DNA of 36,573 bases from Propionigenium maris DSM 9537 (lineage in GTDB: Bacteria > Fusobacteriota > Fusobacteriia > Fusobacteriales > Fusobacteriaceae). The stretch lies in the NCBI RefSeq assembly GCF_027925155.1, contig NZ_BSDY01000025.1, positions 1 to 36,573 of the forward strand, given 5' to 3'. Numbering within the stretch: position 1 is the first letter of the stretch; each line of letters opens with the position of its first letter. The position numbers and the translations under genes were made by a program. Of this stretch, positions 1-8,873 are shown in pieces. Under the pieces are notes generated by a model. It had not been told where the DNA came from and searched no databases. It saw only the letters and a program-made list of their open reading frames with translations.

Positions 1-29
1 TAGTTTGAGGTATATACATTACTGGTCAT
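1..29 (-). CDS. Transposase, N-terminal fragment
   Basis: On the minus strand an ATG at 29 follows a GAAAGG ribosome site by a few bases and opens a frame that runs off the window: M-T-S-N-V-Y-T-S-N. The same start occurs at 36544. The transposase identity rests on its position inside a repeated element with defined ends, not on the nine visible residues. Confidence 0.5.
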
Positions 30-121
30 ATCCTTTCGAGTAGAATTTTGTGTGGTAACTCAATTATTACTCTATATTGGATATGATTTTTAATTTTTTG
101 TGAATTACTTTTGCAACACTC
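1..121 (-). mobile_element. Left-hand insertion sequence end (truncated by window edge)
   Basis: Bases 1-123 are an exact reverse complement of 36450-36572. Reading outward from the host junction the element begins GAGTGTTGCAAAAGTAATTC, continues through an AT-rich stretch, then a GAAAGG ribosome site and an ATG pointing off the window. A TA dinucleotide (122-123) adjoins the element, as it does at the other end, which suits an IS that targets TA (the IS630 family, or some IS5-related groups). Family assignment is inference because nearly all of the element lies outside. Confidence 0.75.
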
Positions 122-123
122 TA

Positions 124-372
124 TTTAATCGATAATTAAAAATATATAAAACACACTTCTAATGTTTTGATCCACAAGGGGGTGGTACCCATGTATATAA
201 CTTATGATTAACAACTAGGATCAATCACTGAATTATTAGGAGGGATCTTTCTATGATTCATATTGAAACAGTGTAGTTTATTTCATAGGGTTATTAAGAG
301 ATAAACTACAGATTTTCGTGAATGCTTATTTTATTTGCATCCTTCAGTTTAATGATAAAGGAGGTAAGGGAT
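124..372 (+). promoter_or_regulatory. 5' leader of the autotransporter gene with two mini-ORFs and a hairpin
   Basis: The stretch between the IS and the autotransporter contains two very short reading frames. One at 191-211 encodes MYITYD. The other, at 253-276, encodes MIHIETV and has an excellent AGGAGGG site (238-244) eight bases upstream. The stop of the second overlaps a 10-bp inverted repeat, TGTAGTTTAT (272-281) and ATAAACTACA (301-310). This resembles a translated leader coupled to a hairpin, but no run of one amino acid points to attenuation and no clear T-tract follows. The function is unproven and the region may be partly degenerate. Confidence 0.3.
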
Positions 373-3300
373 GTGAAGGACAACAATTTAGCTGTAATTG
401 AAAAGAAAGTAAAAAGTTTATTTAAGAAAAAGTTTCGTGTCACACTGGCTCTTGTTGTTTCTCTGATGATTAGCGGAGTAGCTTCAGCTGTAGAACCAAT
501 ATTTCCCAGAGAAGAGGGCAGCAGTCTTATCTGGACCTGGACAAGTAGTGGAGACAGAACTCATGATACGGAGTACGGTGTTGAGGTGGTGGAACCAGAA
601 GGCGGCTATCCAAGTGCAGATGAACTTCTCACATCGAAGATAGAAGTGGATCTGATAAATTTACATGTGTTAGAAGTTAGTAATATTACGGGAGAAAACA
701 CTTCCGGAATATATATTCCAGGAACGGATAAGCTTTTTGAGTTTTATCTCGACGAAGAAACCTTCCCATATGGAAATTCATACTTCAAAGTGGACAATCA
801 GGGGAGATTAGATGTAGAAGGCAGATCAGCGTACGGAATCCACGTGGAATACCGGGATGAACCTTCAGAGGAGCAGATCCAAGTACTGGCAGAGGATGTC
901 ACTGAAGAGGAGGAGGATCCTGTATATGCCTATCCAGACATAGAGATATCCAACAGCGAAACTGGAGAAGTGGCTGTTTCGGGAGAGGTTAATGCTGAAG
1001 GGATAAAGATAGATACACCATTTACCAAGGTTGATATAGGCAATGAGGGAAGCATCATAGCCCAGGTAGGTGTAGAGGATACTGCAGAAATCCAGAGAGA
1101 AGACTTTGGAGGTGCCACAGGAATAAATGTACTTCTTCCGGCAGAGGAGAAGGAAGCGACAAACCCGACCCCTGAATGGATAGAAAGTGGAATAGTTTAT
1201 TCCAGTGAGGAGGGGGAAATATCTTCCCTTCCAATGGATATAGATATAGAGAATAAAGGCGTGATAGAGGCCGGTGTTGAAAACAGAGATGTAGCAAGGA
1301 TAATGGGAATACATGTAGGAGAATACGATGACCACACCCTTACAGACTCCACAGAGATTGTAATAACAGAGGAAGAAGAGGCCTTAAGTTTGGCGGCCCT
1401 TGCAGAAAATGAACCGGTAATAGCTCCCCTGGCCAGCGATCATAGTAGCGGGGGAAGTCACAGTCACGGAGAGAGCGGAGGATGCGGGACTAAACCTCTG
1501 GATGCCATGGTGTTTACTGACATAACCAATGAGGGCGAAATAAATATAAGGGGTAATAATCTTTCTGCTGTCCAGGCTGTGGGGATAAACTCAAGGATGC
1601 CAGAAGGAACCCAGACAACAATAAAAAACGGCGAAAATGGAAGTATTCATGTGGATGTAACACTGACCGATGCAAGACAGACAAAGATAGAGGAGGACCC
1701 CACTTCGGGAAATCTCTACGGTATAAATGTGTTTAACAGCGGACGGCCTTCAAGGGTAGATAGTGTGAATGCAGGAGAAATAACGGTCGAAGGAGAAATT
1801 ACTAAATCCAGCACTGAGGATGCTAGCGACCCTGTGGGAATCCAAGCCTTTGGTATAAAGAATAAGGCCAGAGGAAGGGATTCTGTGGCGGATATAAATA
1901 ACAACGGAAGTATCTCTGTAACCTCTATAGAGAGGCAAAACACCGCTGATATGGACTATACCTATTATAATGACACAGAGGGTAAGGAGATATTCGGAGC
2001 CAGAGCCATAGGTATAAATGCTACTTCTGCAGGTAGAGGAGCATATACCGAGGTGACAAACGGAGACTACGATCTCACAGTGGATACAGAAGCCATGGGC
2101 AGGATCTATGCAGGTGAGGATGTGGTCATCTATGATGAGATAGTGGCCCAGATACAGAAGGAGTATGAGGATAGGCTGGGTGAGTTCTACACTAACAGCT
2201 ATTCAGGTGACGAAGGAGTGCATGTATCAGCAAAAGCAACTTCTGAATATGGTTATGCTGAAGCTAAGGGAATATGGGCCACAGCAGAGGCCATAGAAAA
2301 TTCACAGTTTGTATACAACTCCGAAGATTCTAAGATATCAGCAGAGGCCAATGCTTTACATAGAGGAGCAGAGGCCCTTGGAATAGAAAGTGTCAGCTAC
2401 CAGAATACTGTGATAAACCAGGGAGATATAGAGGTAGCCAGCGATGGTAAGACTGCCACAGGAATAGGAATCCTCGCTGAGGTATCTGAGATAGAAGAGG
2501 AAGAGATGAACGAACATGCCAGAAAACCCGAATTTTTAGGACCAGAAATAGGTATGCCTCCAGACCTTCCTGGAAACAGGGATGACCACCAGGGCGGTGA
2601 AAACAGCGGCGGCGGAGAAGAGACTGTTGCCCTTGCACTGGAAGAATCTGCAACTTATGAAGCCCTTCCTGTATTAACAGATGAAGAGGGAGGAACCCCC
2701 AACGGTGAAGTGAGCCAGGGAGACGCAGGATCAGGAGAAGGGGGAGTGACAGACACAAAACAGCCTGAGATAGGTAAGAGAAATAAATATGTCCTCAATA
2801 CCGGAGATATAGAGGTCAGAGTAAATCAGCCTCCAGAAGATGATCTTGAAAATGAAACTATATTTGCTCTGGGAGCCGGAATATCAGTGAGCAGAGTAGT
2901 CCTTGAAACAGTCAGTGGGGATAGAGTCAGGGACTTTGAAGAGAAGGAACCTGCTGTCTTTGCTTTAGCTTCTGTAGAAAGCGGGGATGATCTAGACGGT
3001 ACGGCAGGTGCTACTACAGCCAGTCCAGATGAGAGTCTCACCCAGGAAGTCACCAATAACGGAAATATCGATGTGGACGTAAAAGGTAATACAGCCCTTG
3101 CTTCGGGAATAAACTCACTGACTAAGGTAGAGGTGCGGTTCGATACAGACGGCGACGGTGTCAGCGACGGAGCAGATATTGCCCCTACAAACCCCGAATT
3201 GTCAAAGGATTTAGACGGTGACGGTATAGATAACAGTATCGATCCTGATGCAGACGGTGACGGTTTCTATAATGAGAAATATATCAGCTCTCTATCTCCT

Positions 3301-5397
3301 GAAGAGGCTGAAGGTTTATTAGTAGACTACTTTGACCACGACAGCGACAACGACGGAATAAACAACAGGAAGGACAACGACGATGACGGCGACGGAATTC
3401 TGGATATATACGATGAATCCTTAGATCAGGGATACGGATATGATCCTATTACACCAGAGGAATATGAGAAGTTTATGAACACTCCAGGCGGAATGCCTGA
3501 AAACCTCATAGAAACAAGCGGAATCCTGGAGCCTGAGGAGGCTGAGATTAATACCAAGATCATAAATAACGGACTTATAGACGTTGAAGCAGTTTCTGAA
3601 GGCGAGGGGGGAATAGCCATAGCCAACGGTATAGCAACAGATGTAGTATGGGAAGGACTGCAGAAACCTGTCTATGAACCATATCTTATGCCAGCCCCTA
3701 TGCATTCTGAGGTAGAGGGAGCAGAGATAACAATAATAGAGAAAAACTATGAAAACTTCAAAAACGGTGAAGAGGCCCAGATAATTGTAAGGGCACAGAG
3801 TGAAGGTGGCACAGCAGCAGCCTTTGGTATGAGGATAGGAAACTACTATGCAATAGATGATGCAGCGGAAGAGAGAACCCCTGTAACAAAACACTATGCC
3901 GGAGACTACGAGGAAACAGAGGATGGAAAAGTGATCACAGAATATGGCCTTGAAAACGCCGGAAATATTACAGTAACTGCAGAGGGCAGAGATGCAAAAG
4001 CCTTTGGTATGATGAGCGGATATTACAAGGAAAGCGGTAAAGCAGGAGAGGAATTTGTGGTATCTACTGTGAAAAATACCGGAGATATCATTATTAATCA
4101 TTCTGGTTCAGAGAGCTCCGAGGGAGCAGGCATAGTGGCCTTTGCAGATCAGCAGATAGAATACCTTCCTGTGGTAATGGATGGAGGAGTTCTTCTTCCT
4201 GCAGCTGAAGAAGAAGGCGGGGCAGTCACCGCTGATACGGAAGTAATCCTGGAAGACTACGTGATAAAGGAGCCTGAAGAGGCAGTTGTCAGAGTAGAGA
4301 ACAGCGGTGATATAAGGGTAGCCGACTCAGGTAGAAGCTACGGAATATATGCAGGAATAAACCCCGTGGAGGATATAGAAGGCAACGATTCAATAAACGA
4401 TCCAATCAAGGTGAGGGAGATCGACCTGACCGATGAGGACCGTTACGAAATCTCAGGGGAAGCTATCATAGCAGAAACCCACAGTGGAAACGACCAGGAA
4501 CCGGTGGATAAGCAGATAGGAACCCTCTATACAGTTAAAGACACAACCACCGAGGAAGAGTACCAGTTTGTAATGCATGCTCCTGAAGACAGCGGAGAGG
4601 AGATGCCGGAGAAGATATATGTGGTAGATGAAGGTGGAGATATGACTGCCTATGCTGATGAAACCTATAAACTTGGAAAAACTCACCTAGAAGTAAACAA
4701 CAGCGGAACAGTCAATGCAGGAGGCGGAATCGGAATATATCTCGCGTCTGAAGGTACAGTAAAAAACAGCGGAACAATCAACGCTTCTCAAGCCATAATC
4801 GGTTCAGAAGGGGATGATTTGATCGAACTCTTAGGTGGAAGTGTAATTGATGGAAATATCGAAACCAGAGGTGGAGATGACAGGCTCAGCCTAGATTCGG
4901 GAAGCTTTATGAATGGTAATATCGATACCGGAATAGGTAATGACAGGGTTGAAATCTCCCAGGGAGCTTCACTGAATGGAGATATCCGTTTAGGAGCTGG
5001 AAACGACAGGCTCAGCCTAGGTAAGAACAGCTTTATGAAAGGTAACATCGATACTGGAATGGGTAATGACAGGGTTGAGATCTCCCAGGGAGCTTCACTG
5101 AAAGGTAATATTGATTTAGGACCTGGAAATGACACCCTTACAATGGAGGGAGGAGGATTTGCTGAAAATGCCGATGAAACTACTATGTATACAGTGGACG
5201 GCGGAGAGGGATATGACAGGATAAACCTCATAGGAAGTGAGGAAAATTCAGAGCTAAATGTCCTCGACAGAAAGATGCAAAACTTTGAAATGGCCAAAAT
5301 AACCGGAAATTGGAAATTAAAGCATGAAGAGGGATTGAATATACCTAAAGGAGGCAGAATAATCAATAAAGGTAAGATAGAATTTGACGGGAAGTAA
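373..5397 (+). CDS. Autotransporter-type beta-helix surface protein (passenger without barrel)
   Basis: This is a very large secreted adhesin-like protein. I place the start at GTG 373 (1674 residues) because AAAGGAGG lies just upstream; an ATG at 322 in the same frame lacks a site. The N-terminus (VKDNNLAVIEKKVKS, then a hydrophobic core ending ASA-VEP) matches the signal region typical of Fusobacterium autotransporters. The body is built of repeated short strands such as N-G-D-I and N-S-G-T-I with GI turns, as in a right-handed beta-helix. Inserted are a His/Gly-rich segment near residue 360, acidic D-x-D-G-D-G calcium-binding repeats of thrombospondin-3 type around 920-1015, and 42-residue tandem repeats with G-x-G-N-D motifs near the C-terminus. 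It ends NKGKIEFDGK with no beta-barrel; the barrel appears to be the next gene, 37 bp downstream. Likely exported to the cell surface; ligand unknown. Confidence 0.8.
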   Translation: MKDNNLAVIEKKVKSLFKKKFRVTLALVVSLMISGVASAVEPIFPREEGSSLIWTWTSSGDRTHDTEYGVEVVEPEGGYPSADELLTSKIEVDLINLHVLEVSNITGENTSGIYIPGTDKLFEFYLDEETFPYGNSYFKVDNQGRLDVEGRSAYGIHVEYRDEPSEEQIQVLAEDVTEEEEDPVYAYPDIEISNSETGEVAVSGEVNAEGIKIDTPFTKVDIGNEGSIIAQVGVEDTAEIQREDFGGATGINVLLPAEEKEATNPTPEWIESGIVYSSEEGEISSLPMDIDIENKGVIEAGVENRDVARIMGIHVGEYDDHTLTDSTEIVITEEEEALSLAALAENEPVIAPLASDHSSGGSHSHGESGGCGTKPLDAMVFTDITNEGEINIRGNNLSAVQAVGINSRMPEGTQTTIKNGENGSIHVDVTLTDARQTKIEEDPTSGNLYGINVFNSGRPSRVDSVNAGEITVEGEITKSSTEDASDPVGIQAFGIKNKARGRDSVADINNNGSISVTSIERQNTADMDYTYYNDTEGKEIFGARAIGINATSAGRGAYTEVTNGDYDLTVDTEAMGRIYAGEDVVIYDEIVAQIQKEYEDRLGEFYTNSYSGDEGVHVSAKATSEYGYAEAKGIWATAEAIENSQFVYNSEDSKISAEANALHRGAEALGIESVSYQNTVINQGDIEVASDGKTATGIGILAEVSEIEEEEMNEHARKPEFLGPEIGMPPDLPGNRDDHQGGENSGGGEETVALALEESATYEALPVLTDEEGGTPNGEVSQGDAGSGEGGVTDTKQPEIGKRNKYVLNTGDIEVRVNQPPEDDLENETIFALGAGISVSRVVLETVSGDRVRDFEEKEPAVFALASVESGDDLDGTAGATTASPDESLTQEVTNNGNIDVDVKGNTALASGINSLTKVEVRFDTDGDGVSDGADIAPTNPELSKDLDGDGIDNSIDPDADGDGFYNEKYISSLSPEEAEGLLVDYFDHDSDNDGINNRKDNDDDGDGILDIYDESLDQGYGYDPITPEEYEKFMNTPGGMPENLIETSGILEPEEAEINTKIINNGLIDVEAVSEGEGGIAIANGIATDVVWEGLQKPVYEPYLMPAPMHSEVEGAEITIIEKNYENFKNGEEAQIIVRAQSEGGTAAAFGMRIGNYYAIDDAAEERTPVTKHYAGDYEETEDGKVITEYGLENAGNITVTAEGRDAKAFGMMSGYYKESGKAGEEFVVSTVKNTGDIIINHSGSESSEGAGIVAFADQQIEYLPVVMDGGVLLPAAEEEGGAVTADTEVILEDYVIKEPEEAVVRVENSGDIRVADSGRSYGIYAGINPVEDIEGNDSINDPIKVREIDLTDEDRYEISGEAIIAETHSGNDQEPVDKQIGTLYTVKDTTTEEEYQFVMHAPEDSGEEMPEKIYVVDEGGDMTAYADETYKLGKTHLEVNNSGTVNAGGGIGIYLASEGTVKNSGTINASQAIIGSEGDDLIELLGGSVIDGNIETRGGDDRLSLDSGSFMNGNIDTGIGNDRVEISQGASLNGDIRLGAGNDRLSLGKNSFMKGNIDTGMGNDRVEISQGASLKGNIDLGPGNDTLTMEGGGFAENADETTMYTVDGGEGYDRINLIGSEENSELNVLDRKMQNFEMAKITGNWKLKHEEGLNIPKGGRIINKGKIEFDGK
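4870..5160 (+). repeat. 126-bp tandem repeats inside the autotransporter gene
   Basis: Units start at 4870, 4996 and 5122 (the last partial) with a 126-bp period, encoding 42 residues each. Each unit reads G-x-G-N/D-D-R-L-S-L, then S-F-M-x-G-N-I-D-T-G, then G-N-D-R-V-E-I-S-Q-G-A-S-L. Nucleotide identity between units is high, so the array probably expands and contracts by recombination. The G-x-G-N-D-x-L pattern resembles RTX calcium-binding nonapeptides but also fits ordinary beta-helix turns. Confidence 0.8.
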
Positions 5398-5434
5398 ATT
5401 AACAAAAGGTTTTTAGGTTTAAGGAGAGGTAGCC

Positions 5435-6886
5435 ATGATGAATAATAAAATGACATTGAATTTACTTAGTATTTTCATGATATTAGGAAAAATTTTATTA
5501 GGAGCCACCCTGGATTTTGATGATTTCAATGGTACAGGCAAGTTTATAAATGCCAAGGGGGGCACTATTACCTCTCCTGATGGCCTACCCTATGACGATG
5601 TAAGAGGAACGCTCTATGTATCGGGAGACTTTGGAGAAAACGATTACTCGGACATCATAGAGACCGATGCTGTATTTAGTGCTTTAAATTTTAATGGTCT
5701 TGTAGTTTCTGATTCTCCTGTATACGAAGCCGAGATAGGAAATATACCTTCTACATCCAGTTATTACTTTGTACTCACCAGAAACAAGTTTGACGAAGGA
5801 GTAATAGAAAACAGGGAGCTTGGGAGGATACTTGAATTGGGATATTTTGATGATAATAGTTTCTTAAAAGATAATTTTTATAATGAAATCAAAAATTTTT
5901 ATTCTAGCAGTGACTTAAATGATGCAGTGGAAGAGACCTTTGGGGTTAACTATTTTCCCCTTGTCACCAAACAAAATCTGGAAATATTTACCAATGCCAA
6001 TACAAGTGTAATGGATTATGTATCTGATATAGACGAGTATTTTCCTGTTGGCTATGTAAAGATGCTGGGAAACTATATCTATCAGGAGATCCATGTAGAT
6101 AGAGCAGATAATTATGACGGGTATGAAACCAACAGCAGTATAATATCCTTTGGTGCTGAAAAGAAACTTAATGAAGATCTAAAGGTTGGAGTTATGGGTA
6201 CCTTTGTAGACTCAACTACAGATATGGATAACTACAAGGCTTCAAGAGATGATTTTTTCTACCTGGGACATTTATTTGCAGCATATAGAGACGAGACCAT
6301 TACCTATACCTCTATGCTGTCTCTGGGAGGTGCTCATACGGATATATACAGGTTTAACAGCAGTTCTCTGGGGGACTTTATGAATGAATCCGATATGACC
6401 AGTTATTTTGTGGGATTAAATAATTCTGCATACAAGAGATTCCAGGCAGGAAAATCATATATCAAACCAGGAGTAGAGTTAAACATTCTAGGACTTAAGC
6501 AGGGAGCTATAACTGAAAATGGAAATTACGGATTGGAAATTGATAAAATTAATACGCTTTCTGTAAAACCGGGCTTAGGACTTGTAGTTGGAAGTGATTT
6601 TGGTATAACTCACAAAACCAAGGCAAATCTGGAGGCTGATATAATAGGTTATGTAGAAGTGGGAGAGCCCTATAAAGATATGGATGTCAGGATGAAAACA
6701 ATAAGCTCTGAGAAAGCAGCAATAGAGAAATATGACTACCATCATTACCATCTGAATATATCTTTAAAGCAGAGTCTAAAGAGTACCAATGGACTAAACC
6801 TATCTCTAGTGGAAAAATGGGTTCTTTTTGAAAATCAGGACAGGTTTGAATTTAATCTGGGATTAGAGGCGTATTATATTTTTTAA
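5435..6886 (+). CDS. Autotransporter beta-barrel domain protein (separate translocator)
   Basis: A 483-residue protein with a hydrophobic N-terminal signal (about residues 8-24). It starts at ATG 5435 behind AAGGAGAGG. Roughly residues 25-125 are a short beta-rich region. From about residue 195 to the end the sequence alternates polar and hydrophobic residues in strand-length blocks, and the last strand ends with phenylalanine (EAYYIF), the usual signature of an outer-membrane barrel recognised by the BAM machinery. The gene sits 37 bp after the passenger gene, with its own ribosome site and signal peptide, so the two are separate polypeptides and not one frameshifted gene. No POTRA domain is seen, so it is not a TpsB/FhaC-type two-partner transporter. 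Likely role: outer-membrane anchor or exporter for the upstream passenger. Confidence 0.7.
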   Translation: MMNNKMTLNLLSIFMILGKILLGATLDFDDFNGTGKFINAKGGTITSPDGLPYDDVRGTLYVSGDFGENDYSDIIETDAVFSALNFNGLVVSDSPVYEAEIGNIPSTSSYYFVLTRNKFDEGVIENRELGRILELGYFDDNSFLKDNFYNEIKNFYSSSDLNDAVEETFGVNYFPLVTKQNLEIFTNANTSVMDYVSDIDEYFPVGYVKMLGNYIYQEIHVDRADNYDGYETNSSIISFGAEKKLNEDLKVGVMGTFVDSTTDMDNYKASRDDFFYLGHLFAAYRDETITYTSMLSLGGAHTDIYRFNSSSLGDFMNESDMTSYFVGLNNSAYKRFQAGKSYIKPGVELNILGLKQGAITENGNYGLEIDKINTLSVKPGLGLVVGSDFGITHKTKANLEADIIGYVEVGEPYKDMDVRMKTISSEKAAIEKYDYHHYHLNISLKQSLKSTNGLNLSLVEKWVLFENQDRFEFNLGLEAYYIF

Positions 6887-6894
6887 CAAACTAA

Positions 6895-6937
6895 GACATA
6901 GTGACGAATAACTTTATTTGTCACTATGTTTTTTGTT
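6895..6937 (+). terminator. Rho-independent terminator after the autotransporter pair
   Basis: ACATAGTGAC (6896-6905) pairs with GTCACTATGT (6920-6929) and is followed by a T-run. It closes the transcript of the two autotransporter genes. Confidence 0.85.
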
Positions 6938-7540
6938 GCTTAAATATAAAGAAATAATAAAACTAGATATAATCCTCCATTAGCTTTAAGAATCCTTATA
7001 GAAGGAATTTTAAAGGGAGTTTCCAGAAGTTTGATGCTAAAAAACTCAATAAAACCAACTCCTAACCACAAATGTACAATTAGAGTTAAAGAGAGTGCTA
7101 AATACCAGACACTCAGGCTGATGGTAGAACGCTCTATTAGATACTCATTAAAATTTAACTCCAAAGTTTAATGAGGTTAAGTCTATTTTTTATGTCATTT
7201 TAATAGGATCTCTGGCTAATTTCTTTAGAGGGTGGTGTTTTTCAAATGAACTATCTTATCCTGGAGCCGGTTACCTCAGAAGGATGAAAAACTACAGCAA
7301 TAAAAAGCAAGAACAATTGACAATATCAATGTAACAAGATGCTGAATATGATATTATTTGCTAGAAATAAGGCAGCATACCACTACTAAAGAAGGAGAAC
7401 TCAGAGATTAGCTGATAAATAAAACTAATGGATACAGGAAAGGGGAAATAAGCTGATTTTATTTACTGGTCTTTTCGATAAAGAGGAGAAACAGAAAGTT
7501 TTTAGCTTAAACAGAGGAGAGATAATTTGGATAAAAGAGG
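6938..7540. other. Gene-poor stretch, possible decayed sequence
   Basis: About 600 bp without a convincing gene. A hydrophobic minus-strand frame (6940-7164, TTG start, 74 residues) has no ribosome site and is not accepted. Several GGAG-like sites precede frames of only a few codons. The stretch looks like eroded coding or regulatory DNA. Confidence 0.4.
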
Positions 7541-7846
7541 GTGGTAAGGATAAAGGGAGTTTTAGAAATTCACAGAGAATTAGTTTTGTTTAAATCTCTA
7601 ATCAAGAAGAAAGATTTAGGGGTGACCTACAATGAATTGATGTTACTGGTAGTTTTAAATGGTGGGTCCACACAGGTAAAAGAAATATGTGAAAAAACAC
7701 TATTGGATAAAGGTACCATAGTCAGGACTCTGGATAAGTTAATTACCAAAGGTCATGTGAGGAAGGTGGAAGAACCGTCTTCAACTTATATCATTTCAAC
7801 GATAGGTAGAGAGGTGATAGGTCTGGTAGAGAAGGAGTACAAGTAA
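7541..7846 (+). CDS. MarR-type winged-helix regulator, short form
   Basis: A 101-residue protein with a MarR-like winged helix-turn-helix: VTYNELMLLVVLNGG, then QVKEICEKTLLDKGTIVRTLDKLITKGHV as recognition region, then the wing and a final helix. Typical MarR proteins have about 140 residues; the C-terminal dimerisation helices are short here and the N-terminal helix begins almost at the start codon. The GTG start at 7541 is forced by an upstream in-frame stop, and its ribosome site is poor (AAGAGG touches the start), so the N-terminus may be damaged. It lies 55 bp before a mechanosensitive-channel-like gene, which it may control. Ligand unknown. Confidence 0.65.
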   Translation: MVRIKGVLEIHRELVLFKSLIKKKDLGVTYNELMLLVVLNGGSTQVKEICEKTLLDKGTIVRTLDKLITKGHVRKVEEPSSTYIISTIGREVIGLVEKEYK

Positions 7847-7901
7847 ATGGCTGTATTTTTTCGATGTTAGATGTAATCTATAGGTTTGCAAAGGAGGGAG
7901 A

Positions 7902-8435
7902 ATGAATAATTTTTCAAATGTGCTGGTTACATTAATAATACTAGTGGGTATGTATCTATTGAATAATTTGGTAAAAAAAATAGTTATTAGTTTTGGTCAA
8001 AGAAACAAACTTGGAGAGGAAAGGGTCTTCAGAGCTGTGAGGTTTATAAATTTCTTCGTAGCAGTAGTGGTAGCCTCTGGTCTGCTGCTTGTATGGGGGG
8101 TGCACCCTAAAGAGTTTTTTCTTATAGTAGTAACTGTATTTACTATAATGGGTACTGCGTTCTTCGCTGCCTGGTCAAATCTAAGTAATATATCCTCCGG
8201 AGTGATACTATTCTTTAGTTATGATCTCAGAATAGGTGACAGGATAAAGATAGGGATTGGTGAAGATGTAACAATTGGAAGGGTTAAGGAGATGAACCTG
8301 TTCCATGTGGAGGTAAGAACAGATGAAGGCGATACTGTAATACAACCAAATAATCTGATGATTCATCAAAAGATAACGATAATGAAAGGGAGAAGAAGAG
8401 AGGGATTTGATTATTCAAAAGAAGCAGCAGCTTAG
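7902..8435 (+). CDS. Small MscS-family mechanosensitive channel protein
   Basis: A 177-residue membrane protein starting at ATG 7902 behind AAAGGAGGGAG. It has an N-terminal membrane helix (about residues 6-30), a second at 48-68, and a third, pore-lining type helix at about 74-102 rich in Gly/Ala. A beta domain follows with the MscS-typical F-F-S-Y-D-L-R-I-G-D-R-I-K-I and V-I-Q-P-N-N motifs. This is the MscS core with a much reduced cytoplasmic vestibule (E. coli MscS is 286 residues). Expected role: inner-membrane ion channel relieving osmotic pressure. It may be co-transcribed with the upstream MarR-type gene. Confidence 0.8.
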   Translation: MNNFSNVLVTLIILVGMYLLNNLVKKIVISFGQRNKLGEERVFRAVRFINFFVAVVVASGLLLVWGVHPKEFFLIVVTVFTIMGTAFFAAWSNLSNISSGVILFFSYDLRIGDRIKIGIGEDVTIGRVKEMNLFHVEVRTDEGDTVIQPNNLMIHQKITIMKGRRREGFDYSKEAAA

Positions 8436-8501
8436 AAAATATTTTACTGGGTCAGCACTCATATAATTAACTATAAAGCACTGTCAGGAGTACCAGTAGT
8501 T

Positions 8502-8626
8502 CAGTAACGAGGACGAATATCTAGAAAAGTGATATCTAATAGAAAAGGCACTCGATTTATCCAGTGTCTTTTTAAATTCATAAATATAGAAGCTTCAAAT
8601 TTAACAGATTACATAATATTTTAGAT
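8502..8626 (+). repeat. Dispersed intergenic repeat R1, copy A (contains terminator hairpin)
   Basis: First of three related copies (others at 17326-17410 and 22840-22964). The core is an imperfect hairpin, GGCACTCGATTTATCCAGTGTC (as two arms, 8548-8569), followed by a T-run and a conserved ~55 bp tail containing AATATAGAAGC, AAATTTAACAGA and CATAATAT. Upstream, GAATATCTAGAAAAGTGAT is shared with copy C. The hairpin can terminate the transcript of the MscS-like gene, but tail conservation exceeds what a terminator needs. Confidence 0.75.
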
Positions 8627-8693
8627 GTGAAAACACCCCTTAATACAATAAAAGTCTTAAATGTAAGTGCTCAACTCAGACTTTGTTTAAAAT

Positions 8694-8723
8694 GAAAAAA
8701 AGTTAGGCAGCCAATAACTTTTT
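8694..8723. terminator. Hairpin with A/T tails
   Basis: AAAAAAGTTA (8695-8705) and TAACTTTTT (8715-8723) flank a 9-base loop, giving a possible bidirectional terminator in the gap between the MscS-like gene and the next promoter. The arms resemble the inverted ends of repeat R2. Confidence 0.45.
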
Positions 8724-8802
8724 ACAGTAATAAATGTTTTGTTGTCTTAATATAGAAAACTTTTATCCAAACCTGAATGAACAAACACTATTAATGTAAG
8801 TA

Positions 8803-8830
8803 TTGACAACTATTGTGAAAGTGATATAAA
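8803..8830 (+). promoter_or_regulatory. Sigma-70-type promoter
   Basis: TTGACA (8803-8808) is a perfect -35 box, followed 16 bp later by TATAAA (8825-8830). It is one of the best promoter matches in the window and would start a transcript about 35 bases before the AGGAGG site of the mini-gene at 8874. Confidence 0.7.
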
Positions 8831-8873
8831 ATTGATTGAAACAAACTATTTTGGAACAATAAAGGAGGTTGAA

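Noticed and set aside
4870..5160. True RTX toxin repeats
   Set aside because: The G-x-G-N-D motifs recur every ~20-22 residues within a beta-helix and not every nine residues, and no type I secretion signal or hydrolase domain is present.
6940..7164. Hydrophobic 74-residue minus-strand frame
   Set aside because: TTG start without ribosome site, no homology recognised, in a degenerate region directly after a terminator.
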